Below, in pieces: positions 1 to 6,805 of a DNA stretch of 14,664 nt. The stretch's first letter is position 1. Every line of letters starts with the position of its first letter. This DNA comes from JALOAD01 sp023228995 [NCBI: Candidatus Muiribacterium halophilum]. GTDB lineage: Bacteria > Muiribacteriota > Muiribacteriia > Muiribacteriales. The stretch covers positions 1 to 14,664 of the forward strand of contig JALOAD010000069.1 in assembly GCA_023228995.1 (NCBI GenBank), in the 5' to 3' direction. The position numbers and the translations under genes were made by a program. The notes below the pieces were generated by a model. The model searched no databases. It worked only from the letters and a program-made list of their open reading frames with translations, and was not told the DNA's origin.

Positions 1-221
1 TGAACATTATATTTGTGAAAAAAATTATATGGATGTGATTTTTTGAACGTTAGTAATAATTTCTATTTTTTATCGAAATTTGAATATTATTGGTTTTTTC
101 TATTTAGTAGACTTTTTCAACAGCCTGGATGTTTATGGTTTTAAATTCTTTGAATCAGTATTAATACAGGATTTATGTTTTAAGAATAATGTCGACGAAA
201 ATCCTTAAACATCATATTTCA
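1..221. other. Non-coding left flank, AT-rich
   Basis: I see no convincing gene here. The stretch lies downstream of the leftward operon ending at 222. A short inverted pair, AGGATTT near 169-175 and AAATCCT near 199-205, could form a long-looped hairpin, but no T-run follows it on the minus strand, so it is not a clear terminator. The string ACTTTTTCAACAGCCTG (111-127) resembles the ends of some insertion sequences by general memory. No partner repeat or transposase is visible, so this stays unproven. Confidence 0.5.
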
Positions 222-620
222 TTATTTCTGTTTTTTTAAAAAGTTAAAGAATATTTCAAGATCTTCTGTGTGTAATTTTTCTACTTTCTGACGAAATAAA
301 CTTTTTACACTTTTTATAAGCATTTCCCTTTTGAAGTCTGTTATCTTTTTATTTATTACATAATTATAGGATTGTTGAAGATCTTTGTCTTTTCGTATTT
401 CTAATAAATGTTCTGTGTTAATTTGACTGATTTTCAGTTTATTTTTATTTAAATATTTATTTATTGCTCTTCTTGCAAAATATCTTTGACTATAGTTGTT
501 GTCAGGTGAGAGTATTTCAATCCATTTTTTATATATTTTTTCTCTTTCTTTCCAGTTCTCAAATTTTTTTATATTTTGCTTAAGGTTTTTATCTATTTTG
601 TATAAGTTATTTTTATCCAT
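222..620 (-). CDS. Uncharacterised small basic protein (132 aa)
   Basis: I do not recognise this protein. It starts MDKNNLYKID and is rich in Lys, Asn, Glu and aromatic residues. It has no signal peptide or membrane segment and reads as a helical cytoplasmic protein, with a charged N-terminal half and a C-terminal part ending in FFNFLKKQK. I chose the ATG at 620 because AGGAGG (625-630 on the complement) lies just ahead of it. The longer reading frame up to 680 would add an Ile/Leu run that is only the out-of-frame reading of a hexanucleotide repeat in the upstream gene. The start lies 13 bp after the stop of the leucine-rich-repeat gene, so this is the third gene of that operon and was probably translated with it. 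Function is unknown; helping or regulating the upstream protein is only a guess. Confidence 0.75.
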   Translation of the reverse strand: MDKNNLYKIDKNLKQNIKKFENWKEREKIYKKWIEILSPDNNYSQRYFARRAINKYLNKNKLKISQINTEHLLEIRKDKDLQQSYNYVINKKITDFKREMLIKSVKSLFRQKVEKLHTEDLEIFFNFLKKQK

Positions 621-633
621 TTTTCCTCCTTTT

Positions 634-3045
634 TTAAATATTATCAGGGAGATCAAAATCAAAATCAAAATCAATATCAATTATAGTATAATTATTATCT
701 TGAATGCAGGTTTTTACATTTGGATTATTTTTTATGTCTTCTTCTTTGTATGCTGTACAATTATTTAAAGTTATTTCACATTTGACAGTTTTTTTTGTCA
801 GTTCTGAAAGGATATTGGATATATCAGAATTAATTAACTTTAATTTTATATTTCTGTTTAAGGTATCTATATTTTTTAATATAGCTGTTTTTTTTAACCT
901 GTCTATTGAAATTGATTTTAGTGCTTGCATAGATCTGAAGATTGAAAGGTCAAGTTCCTGAACATTTTCTAAATAAATTGTTTTCAGAGATTTGAATGAT
1001 TCATGGATTTTTATCTCTGGCGTGGAGTAATTGAGATTTATAGTTATACTGTTTTTAAGATTGTTCATTGTTTTGTAAAAATCAATATATTCAGCTTTAT
1101 ATACTGTCAGTTCAAAATACATAAGTCTGGAAAAAGATGATAATAGTCTTATTTCCTTTGTGTTTGTCAAATTCAGATATAATTCTTCAATATTATTAAG
1201 ATTGTTCAGATAGTTTGTATTAAAATCCTGATTATGTATACTCAGAGTTTTAATTTCGGGATTATTTCCAATAATACTGTCAATATTAAAATTCACTGAT
1301 AAAATGTGCAGATATTTAATATTTCTGCAGTTTGTAAATGGGTTTATTGAGTCGGAGGATTTAATATTTTTTAAAAATAGTCTTTCAAGTTTCCTGAAGT
1401 CGATTTTATCAGTAATATCATTTAAAATATTACAGTTAGTTAATTCCAGACAATTTAATTGAGTAAGATTTTTGAAATCTGATATGTAGCATTCTGGAAT
1501 ATTTTTAAGTTTAATATTAATCATCCAGAACATTTTTTTTAAAAATCTGGTGTCAATATCAGTTTTATTATTTTCAGAAATCTGAACTTGTAATTCTGTC
1601 AGAAATAAATGATTTTTTAAAAAACTTAAATTTCTGACATTGTTATTTCCGCACATAATTTTGTTCAATACAGAGTTTTCTGAAGGAAATTCTGCCAGAT
1701 CTATTTCAAATCTTTTTATATTTTCAAAATATATATCATCTGCTGTATATGCATCTTTGTAATATGCCAGTTCTTTTTTTTGGCTTATATACAGTATTTG
1801 TGTTAATAATCCAGAAAATCTTCTATCTAAATATTTCTTGTTTTCGGTTGACTCACAGGGGTTCTGTATAAAATTTTTTCTTATATTGCTAAAATTTTTC
1901 AATATATCAAGATTAGTCTTTTTAATATAATTATTATCAGGATTTTTCCGTAGATTTACTTTTTCATTAAACATCAGTTTGTATATTCTGTACATAAAAA
2001 GGTCATATTTTACATGCTGGATCAAGTTTCTCACTGAAATTGTATTAAAATAATAATCATCTATATTTTCAGGTCTTTTGTTTTCAAGTGAATAATGATA
2101 GTTATGAAATTTTGCGAAAATCTCTATTTCTGATATGTTAAAGAAATGAAGGAAATCAAACCATATAGTAGAATTGTTTGTTTTGTTCTTTAATATAAGA
2201 TCAGTATATCTTTCATGAAGTACCTTATGTGTTTTTTCTATATTTTCAGGGAATTTTTTCTTATCTTCTAAAAATTCTTCATGTTTTTCTATTGTTGTAA
2301 GGATGTCTAATATCTGACTGAAACTATCTTCAATATTTGAACAGTATAATGTCAATTTATTGTTAAAATATGCTATTACTACTTCATTATTAAAAATATA
2401 ATAATCTGAACTGAAATGATTGCTGATGTTTTCAAATGTGCATGGATTTACTTTGTATGAATATACTCCATTTTCAGTCAGATCAATTTCAGGTATAAAA
2501 TTAGTATATAACATTAAAGAATAAACAGAGAAAAAATCATATGGAAATATTTTATGATATTTTTTCGGGACATTTTTCAGCATTGATCTGAAGGTATTTT
2601 TGTAATAATTATTGTAAATATGAGGTTCCATCTTATTATATGCTTCAAGCATATCATGATAAATCTCAGGATTGTATTCTTTGACCTCATCAACGATGTC
2701 AAGTTTTTTCCTTAACTCATGCAGATAATAGAAATTTCTGAAAGTAGCTGAGAAAAATTTTTCTGCTAATAATTTGAAATATGAATTGTATTTAAAAATA
2801 AGATCTGATAATTCCTCTGCAAGTATTATTCGTTCTTTTATCTCAGCAAAACCTGCATCAGTTGGAATAAGATTGTTTATTGTTCTCTGATTGTTTATAA
2901 AAGTAGGAACAGATAATGAATAATAATCCTGAATATCAGAATAAAGAGATTTTTTTTTGACATGTATCCTGAAAAAATTTCTGCTTTCCTCAAAAACGGT
3001 GTAGTGTATCATGTCTGAATCTGTTTCAAGAAAATAGTGATTCAT
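634..3045 (-). CDS. Large leucine-rich-repeat protein (803 aa)
   Basis: Two parts can be seen. Residues 1 to about 440 form a unique region rich in Tyr, Phe and Asn, with no signal peptide, transmembrane segment or catalytic motif that I recognise. Residues about 440-780 hold irregular leucine-rich repeats, for example LTQLNCLELTNCNI (527-540), FRKLERLFLKNI (550-561), LNNIEELYLNLTNT (616-629) and FKSLKTIYLENV (684-695), roughly eight in all. Such repeats build a curved surface for binding proteins, so a recognition or scaffold role is inferred; no enzyme activity is suggested. The tail DIDFDFDFDLP comes from a tandem hexanucleotide repeat. GGGAGG precedes the ATG at 3045. The gene is second in an operon, 32 bp after the 149-residue gene and 13 bp before the 132-residue gene. 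Lack of a signal peptide points to the cytoplasm. Confidence 0.85.
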   Translation of the reverse strand: MNHYFLETDSDMIHYTVFEESRNFFRIHVKKKSLYSDIQDYYSLSVPTFINNQRTINNLIPTDAGFAEIKERIILAEELSDLIFKYNSYFKLLAEKFFSATFRNFYYLHELRKKLDIVDEVKEYNPEIYHDMLEAYNKMEPHIYNNYYKNTFRSMLKNVPKKYHKIFPYDFFSVYSLMLYTNFIPEIDLTENGVYSYKVNPCTFENISNHFSSDYYIFNNEVVIAYFNNKLTLYCSNIEDSFSQILDILTTIEKHEEFLEDKKKFPENIEKTHKVLHERYTDLILKNKTNNSTIWFDFLHFFNISEIEIFAKFHNYHYSLENKRPENIDDYYFNTISVRNLIQHVKYDLFMYRIYKLMFNEKVNLRKNPDNNYIKKTNLDILKNFSNIRKNFIQNPCESTENKKYLDRRFSGLLTQILYISQKKELAYYKDAYTADDIYFENIKRFEIDLAEFPSENSVLNKIMCGNNNVRNLSFLKNHLFLTELQVQISENNKTDIDTRFLKKMFWMINIKLKNIPECYISDFKNLTQLNCLELTNCNILNDITDKIDFRKLERLFLKNIKSSDSINPFTNCRNIKYLHILSVNFNIDSIIGNNPEIKTLSIHNQDFNTNYLNNLNNIEELYLNLTNTKEIRLLSSFSRLMYFELTVYKAEYIDFYKTMNNLKNSITINLNYSTPEIKIHESFKSLKTIYLENVQELDLSIFRSMQALKSISIDRLKKTAILKNIDTLNRNIKLKLINSDISNILSELTKKTVKCEITLNNCTAYKEEDIKNNPNVKTCIQDNNYTIIDIDFDFDFDLPDNI
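652..681. repeat. Hexanucleotide tandem repeat inside the LRR gene 3' end
   Basis: Five consecutive 6-bp units, three ATCAAA followed by two ATCAAT, lie in the last codons of the 803-residue gene. They encode alternating Asp and Phe or Ile. Unit number changes would keep the frame, so copy variation would lengthen or shorten an acidic-aromatic tail without truncating the protein. Confidence 0.8.
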
Positions 3046-3077
3046 ATAGACCTCCCTGAATTTATAAAATCTGTTTT

Positions 3078-3527
3078 TTAATCTCTGCGGTTTACAGGAA
3101 TAATAATACTCATACCTGTATCAATGAAATTAATCTGAAAAACATCAGATGAAATAGCAAACTTCCATTTTATAAAGACTGTTATGAATCTTTTTATATT
3201 GTATATTGTTACTTTTTTATTTGTTGCATTGAATATCCAGCTGCCTGATTTAGGAAAAAATCTTATATGAACCCAATTTTCTGTAAGTATTGAACGAATT
3301 ATCTCAGCTCTTGCTTTTCCTTCAAAACCTAGAGGTTCCGAGAATTTTTTATACACACTTACAATTTGGTCTTTTTTATAATTGAATATTTCAGGAAAAG
3401 TAAATATAAAATTTATATGCTTTTTTCCGTTGTTACAGAATACATATCCATGAGGTGACATAAAGAAACCTTCTGAATAAGATCTTGAAAAATCAATTGG
3501 GTTATATAATGAATTATAATCTGACAT
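3078..3527 (-). CDS. Small protein with a domain shared with the 8330-9427 product (149 aa)
   Basis: I cannot name this family. Residues about 45-118 align with residues 233-298 of the 365-residue protein encoded at 8330-9427. The best part is gapless: residues 81-99 contain L, then W85, P92, S96 and W97, with hydrophobic residues at the matching positions (pattern W-[VI]-x-[IV]-x-[FY]-x-P-x-x-x-S-W-[IV]). The other gene has the domain behind a longer N-terminal part, so this one resembles a free-standing version. There is no signal peptide or membrane segment. GGGAGG sits seven bases before the ATG at 3527, and a promoter with TTGACA and TACGAT lies upstream on the same strand. It is the first gene of the operon with the leucine-rich-repeat gene, 32 bp away. 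Function is unknown. Confidence 0.8.
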   Translation of the reverse strand: MSDYNSLYNPIDFSRSYSEGFFMSPHGYVFCNNGKKHINFIFTFPEIFNYKKDQIVSVYKKFSEPLGFEGKARAEIIRSILTENWVHIRFFPKSGSWIFNATNKKVTIYNIKRFITVFIKWKFAISSDVFQINFIDTGMSIIIPVNRRD

Positions 3528-3602
3528 AAAGACCTCCCTTAGCAGTTTTTAAAGATGTCTGCAAGCTGAGAAACAAATCGCATCTTTTTTCTGACTATAA
3601 TC

Positions 3603-3631
3603 ATCGTAACATTTTTAGATTATCTTGTCAA
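3603..3631 (-). promoter_or_regulatory. Promoter of the leftward 3527-222 operon
   Basis: On the minus strand TTGACA (3631-3626) is followed after 17 bases by TACGAT (3608-3603), a perfect -35 and a four-of-six -10. It lies about 75 bp ahead of the ATG at 3527. The -35 sits within TATTGACAA, which recurs in opposite orientation near 3689-3697, giving a near-symmetrical divergent layout. Confidence 0.6.
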
Positions 3632-3688
3632 TAAAAATATTTTTGTCGACATTGATATATATCCAAAAAATACGATATAAACGATAAA

Positions 3689-3717
3689 TATTGACAAAAA
3701 AATAAAATGGTTATAAA
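3689..3717 (+). promoter_or_regulatory. Possible second rightward promoter or operator half-site
   Basis: TTGACA at 3691-3696 is followed by TATAAA at 3712-3717, but the spacer is only 15 bases, so activity is doubtful. The surrounding TATTGACAA is the inverted copy of TTGTCAATA at 3625-3633. The pair could equally be a regulator site arranged around the divergent promoters. Confidence 0.3.
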
Positions 3718-3727
3718 AAACCAAAAA

Positions 3728-3774
3728 AACGGTTTTGAAAAACCGTTGACCAGAAAACATAAAAAGGTTATAGT
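3728..3774 (+). promoter_or_regulatory. Methyltransferase promoter with an inverted repeat over the -35
   Basis: TTGACC (3746-3751), a 17-base spacer and TATAGT (3769-3774) form a good sigma70-type promoter 36 bp ahead of the methyltransferase ATG. An 8-bp inverted repeat, AACGGTTT (3728-3735) and AAACCGTT (3740-3747), ends inside the -35 element. A protein bound there would block polymerase, so this is a plausible operator, perhaps for the nearby XRE regulator. The binding partner is inferred. Confidence 0.6.
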
Positions 3775-3810
3775 TAATCATAGAATAATTTTTTATAAAA
3801 GAGGATAAAA

Positions 3811-5526
3811 ATGGAAAGAATAAAATACAATAAGTTAAAAGAAACAGATTTAAAGGATTTTGAAAACTCAGTGATTAAAATTGAAAAATTGTACAAGAGG
3901 AGTTTAAGTAATGTTTTTTATAAAATTGTATTTGCTTTTCTTGCATATTTATATAAAGAAGATAAATTAGGCGATTTAGATTTTTTTCAAAATGAATATA
4001 CAAAAATCGAATTAAAAGATATATGGGGAAAATATGAAAAGGATATTAAGAGCTTAGCTTCAGATTATAGTGTTGATATTTTTGTTTCTGTTCTGCTGTT
4101 TTCAGAAGATAATAAATTTACTGGAATAGATGAACAGTCTACCCCGGAAGGTGTATGTGAGCTGGCTAATAATATATTGAATATTCGGAAGAACGATATA
4201 GTGCTTGATTTAGGTTCAGGGGCAGGAAATTATATTATTTATACTGCTTTTAACACTGAAGCGGAAGAGTTTTATGGAATTGAGTTAAACAAAGATTCTT
4301 TTGTTATATCCCAAATTAGAAGTAATTTTACAGCTAAAAATATAAAAATTTTTAATAATACAATTTTTAATGAAGAAGAAAAAAATAAAAAGGCAGATAA
4401 AGTATTTTCTAATTTTCCTTTAGGGAAAAGGTTTTCAGATATAAAAAGAGAAATATATAAAGTGCCTGAATTAAAAGAGTTTTTTAAAAAACAGGATAAG
4501 TTAATATCTGGAGACTGGGCTTTTATAATGGGTGGATATTTGAATTTAACTCAAAATGGCAAAGCGTGTATTGTTACTTCAAACGCCAGCTTATGGAACG
4601 AAGTTGATAAAAATGTCAGGGAAGAAGTTTTAGAAATGGGGATTATTGAAGGTATTATTTCACTTGGGGAAAAAATATTAAATAACACCAGAACATCTGT
4701 AAGTTTGATTGTTTTAAGTAATGGAAATAAAGAAGTTAAAATGATTGATGCTTCAGAGGTGTTTACTGAAGGAAGAAGACAGAATTTTCTTGAAAAAAAA
4801 GATATTGAAAAAATTATTAAAGCATATAATAGTGATGAAAAAACAGAAATAAGCAGGAAAGTTGATTTTGATGAAATAAAAAATCACGATTATATTTTAA
4901 GTCCACAAAGATATATGCGTAAAGAAAGTCAAATTAAAAACACTGTAAAACTTGATGAAGTTGTAAAAACTATACAGAGGGGGGCTGCAATTTCTTCTTC
5001 AAAATTGAATGAACTTGCGACAACAGAAGACACGGGAATTTATTATCTTCATTTAAAGGATATAAACGAGGGATTAATAAATCATGATTTGCAGAGACTT
5101 AAAGAATTGGATAGAAATCTTGAAAGATATATTTTAAATAATGATGATCTTATATTTACTAAAATGTCCCCATTCAAAGTTGCTCTGGCAAAAGTCAGAG
5201 AAGGTCAAAAAATTGTAGCAAGTGGAAATATGTATATTCTTGAAATTGATAAAAGTAAAATTGTTCCTGAATATTTAGAAGCGTATTTACAGAGTGATAA
5301 AGGAATAGCGGAAATAAACAGATTATCAAAAGGTTCAAGTTTCAGTATGATAAATGTAAGTGATTTAAAAAAGATAAATATACCGATTTTTGATAAAGAT
5401 AAACAAAAGAAGATTTCTCATGAATATTCAATATTAAAACAGGAATTAATAAAACTCAGCAATGAAATAGATGAAAAAACCAGAAAAAAACACAAATTAT
5501 TTGATGATCTTGTAGATATCGTATAA
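3811..5526 (+). CDS. HsdM-like N6-adenine DNA methyltransferase with one fused HsdS-like recognition region (571 aa)
   Basis: It should transfer a methyl group from S-adenosylmethionine to adenine in DNA. Order of parts: helical N-terminal region (1-100); STPEG (110-114) leading into the methyltransferase fold; the AdoMet loop LDLGSGAGN (132-140) and the acidic EL after GI (157-159); motif IV as SNFPLG (200-205) instead of the usual NPPF/Y; GDWAF (234-238); an S-subunit-like recognition region (about 377-530) with SGNMYIL and GSSFSMINVSDLKKINIPI; and a C-terminal helix (530-571). Type I specificity subunits carry two recognition domains, and here there is one, so it may dimerise or read half a site. 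As far as I recall, related Firmicutes proteins also have NYPFG-like motif IV, so NFPLG need not mean inactivity. No restriction or translocase gene is adjacent. Its end overlaps the opposite-strand XRE gene by 30 bp. GAGG precedes the ATG. Confidence 0.85.
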   Translation: MERIKYNKLKETDLKDFENSVIKIEKLYKRSLSNVFYKIVFAFLAYLYKEDKLGDLDFFQNEYTKIELKDIWGKYEKDIKSLASDYSVDIFVSVLLFSEDNKFTGIDEQSTPEGVCELANNILNIRKNDIVLDLGSGAGNYIIYTAFNTEAEEFYGIELNKDSFVISQIRSNFTAKNIKIFNNTIFNEEEKNKKADKVFSNFPLGKRFSDIKREIYKVPELKEFFKKQDKLISGDWAFIMGGYLNLTQNGKACIVTSNASLWNEVDKNVREEVLEMGIIEGIISLGEKILNNTRTSVSLIVLSNGNKEVKMIDASEVFTEGRRQNFLEKKDIEKIIKAYNSDEKTEISRKVDFDEIKNHDYILSPQRYMRKESQIKNTVKLDEVVKTIQRGAAISSSKLNELATTEDTGIYYLHLKDINEGLINHDLQRLKELDRNLERYILNNDDLIFTKMSPFKVALAKVREGQKIVASGNMYILEIDKSKIVPEYLEAYLQSDKGIAEINRLSKGSSFSMINVSDLKKINIPIFDKDKQKKISHEYSILKQELIKLSNEIDEKTRKKHKLFDDLVDIV

Positions 5527-5802
5527 TTTGATCAGCTGGTCTTCATCAAGGGTCTCAAAAAAACTTAATATTTCGTTTTTGATAATACTGTTATCCTGAG
5601 AAAACAGGGAGGTAGGATTGATATTCAAAGCCATTGCTATTCGTTCAACAACCTCGATCCTGGGTTCTTTGACACCTCTTTCGATTTCCCCAAGATATGT
5701 AGTGGAAATATTAGCTTTTTCAGCCAATTCCTGTTGGGTTATTTTATGGGTCTTTCTGTATTCTAAGATTTTTCTGCCAAGTATTTCGCCTAATAAAATC
5801 AT
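5497..5802 (-). CDS. XRE/Cro-type helix-turn-helix regulator (101 aa)
   Basis: Residues about 7-65 form a standard XRE DNA-binding domain: KILEYRKTHKITQQELAEKA, then ISTTYLGEIERGVKEP with the recognition helix, then VVERIAMALNINPTSLF. Residues 70-101 are a short acidic helical tail, typical of a dimerisation part. It probably represses transcription as a dimer. The gene converges on the methyltransferase and their coding ends share 30 bp (5497-5526), so the two transcripts are antisense to each other at the 3' ends. Small XRE proteins often control neighbouring modification genes. The inverted repeat at 3728-3747 and the direct repeats at 5853-5886 are candidate targets, which is inference. 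GAGGT precedes the ATG at 5802; I find no convincing promoter for it. Confidence 0.88.
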   Translation of the reverse strand: MILLGEILGRKILEYRKTHKITQQELAEKANISTTYLGEIERGVKEPRIEVVERIAMALNINPTSLFSQDNSIIKNEILSFFETLDEDQLIKLYDIYKIIK

Positions 5803-5852
5803 ACATACCTCATATATTAAAGATAGATAAAAAAGAGTTTTAAATAAAGTAA

Positions 5853-5886
5853 CTGATAGTTGGTATAAAAAACAAGCTGATAGTTG
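5853..5886 (+). repeat. Direct repeat CTGATAGTTG upstream of the envelope operon
   Basis: CTGATAGTTG occurs at 5853-5862 and 5877-5886, 24 bp apart from start to start. The second copy runs into the -35 TTGACA at 5884-5889. The position between the divergent XRE gene and the rightward operon makes it a candidate operator, possibly for the XRE protein. Confidence 0.5.
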
Positions 5887-5912
5887 ACAAAAGGATTTTT
5901 TTAATATATAGT
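5884..5912 (+). promoter_or_regulatory. Promoter of the 5944-8056 operon
   Basis: TTGACA (5884-5889), exactly 17 bases, then TATAGT (5907-5912). This is one of the best promoters in the window and lies 31 bp before the ATG at 5944, with TAGGAGGA as ribosome binding site between them. Confidence 0.75.
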
Positions 5913-5943
5913 GATTTGCATAAATATACTTAGGAGGATTTGA

Positions 5944-6315
5944 ATGGAAAAAACATCAAATAATGAGGAAATTATATTAAGACCTGCATGGAGAACATTT
6001 TGGGCTCATATTTTATTTAGTTTTTTGGTTATTCCTTTGTTATTTATGTTTTACAAAAGATATTCAACAAAGCTTATTTTAAAAAGGGATTCAATAGTTG
6101 ATTGTGATGGATTGATTTCTATAAATGAGAAAGAGATATTTTATGATGATATAAGAACTGTAGGAATTGGACAATCAATATTTGGTAGAATATTCAACTA
6201 TGGTAAATTGGATATTGCAACTTCTGGAACGGGTGGATATGAATTATCGTTAACAGATGTTTATAATCCAAAACATTGGAAAGAACTAATTTTATCAAGA
6301 AAAACCAGTAAATAA
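5944..6315 (+). CDS. Bacterial PH-domain (bPH2-like) membrane protein (123 aa)
   Basis: Residues 1-16 are polar, residues about 17-37 form one hydrophobic membrane segment (FWAHILFSFLVIPLLFMFYK), and residues about 40-118 match the short bacterial PH-like domain. The signature is the stretch IFYDDIRTVGIGQSIFGRIF followed by NYGKLDIATSG and a final strand before NPKHW. In this family the segment between strands reads like 'I.YDDI..V...QS..GR.F.YG.I.I.T.G', which fits closely. Such proteins sit at the cytoplasmic membrane; their ligand is generally unknown. The normal family often has two membrane segments, and this one shows one. It is the first gene of a three-gene operon with a lipoprotein 12 bp downstream and a secreted coiled-coil protein, so an envelope role is likely. 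TAGGAGGA precedes the ATG. Confidence 0.85.
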   Translation: MEKTSNNEEIILRPAWRTFWAHILFSFLVIPLLFMFYKRYSTKLILKRDSIVDCDGLISINEKEIFYDDIRTVGIGQSIFGRIFNYGKLDIATSGTGGYELSLTDVYNPKHWKELILSRKTSK

Positions 6316-6327
6316 TCAGGAGAAACA

Positions 6328-6795
6328 ATGAAAAAAATTTTATATTTACATTTTATCGCAATATTTATGATTTTTTTAGTTGGATGTAACAATTCTTCAG
6401 AAGTAAAAACAAATGAAATTATAAATCAACTGAAACAAAACGGAATAAACGGGAATTTCAAGATTCGGATAACAACTGAAGAAGATTTAAAAGCTCTGAA
6501 AAAAACTGTAGATGAAGCAGAAGATGAATTTCAAAGAGCATTTGGGCAGAGTATGTATGATTCTATGAAATATGTAAAGGCAAGTTGTGAGTATGAATCA
6601 GATGATCTTGAATTCAACCTACTGGAATTTGAAAATGGAAAAGCTGTAGAAGATAATGTTAAGCCGTTATTGAAGTTAATGTCATTTGGAATAGATGAAG
6701 GAAATATCAAAAAATTGATCAAGGGCGATATAATTGTCATATTTCGCAAAGGATATGATAAATATATTCAGGTATTCAATAAAACTATAAATTAA
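6328..6795 (+). CDS. Predicted lipoprotein of unknown function (155 aa)
   Basis: The N-terminus MKKILYLHFIAIFMIFLVGC is a lipoprotein signal peptide with lipobox LVGC and the modified cysteine at position 20. After cleavage the mature part would be anchored by lipid to a membrane. Residues 30-155 are acidic and mixed alpha/beta in appearance, with the helical run TEEDLKALKKTVDEAEDEFQ (50-69) and a closing strand section ending in YDKYIQVFNK. I do not recognise a family or catalytic motif. AGGAG precedes the ATG. The gene follows the PH-domain gene by 12 bp and precedes the next gene by 10 bp, so all three are surely co-transcribed. Confidence 0.8.
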   Translation: MKKILYLHFIAIFMIFLVGCNNSSEVKTNEIINQLKQNGINGNFKIRITTEEDLKALKKTVDEAEDEFQRAFGQSMYDSMKYVKASCEYESDDLEFNLLEFENGKAVEDNVKPLLKLMSFGIDEGNIKKLIKGDIIVIFRKGYDKYIQVFNKTIN

Positions 6796-6805
6796 AGGAA
6801 AATAT

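Noticed and set aside
111-127. ACTTTTTCAACAGCCTG as an insertion-sequence end
   Set aside because: The likeness is from memory only; there is no paired inverted end, target duplication or transposase in the window.
621-680. Longer start for the 132-residue gene, adding an Ile/Leu-rich N-terminus
   Set aside because: The extra residues are the out-of-frame reading of the ATCAAA repeat in the upstream gene; the AGGAGG at 625-630 fits the ATG at 620.
496-961. Rightward open frames at 496-768 and 704-961
   Set aside because: They are antisense to the two leftward genes, lack ribosome sites, and show composition expected of an opposite-strand reading.
3811-5526. Complete type I restriction system or BREX-type locus
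   Set aside because: No HsdR-like helicase-nuclease, separate specificity subunit, phosphatase or ATPase genes of such systems lie beside it.
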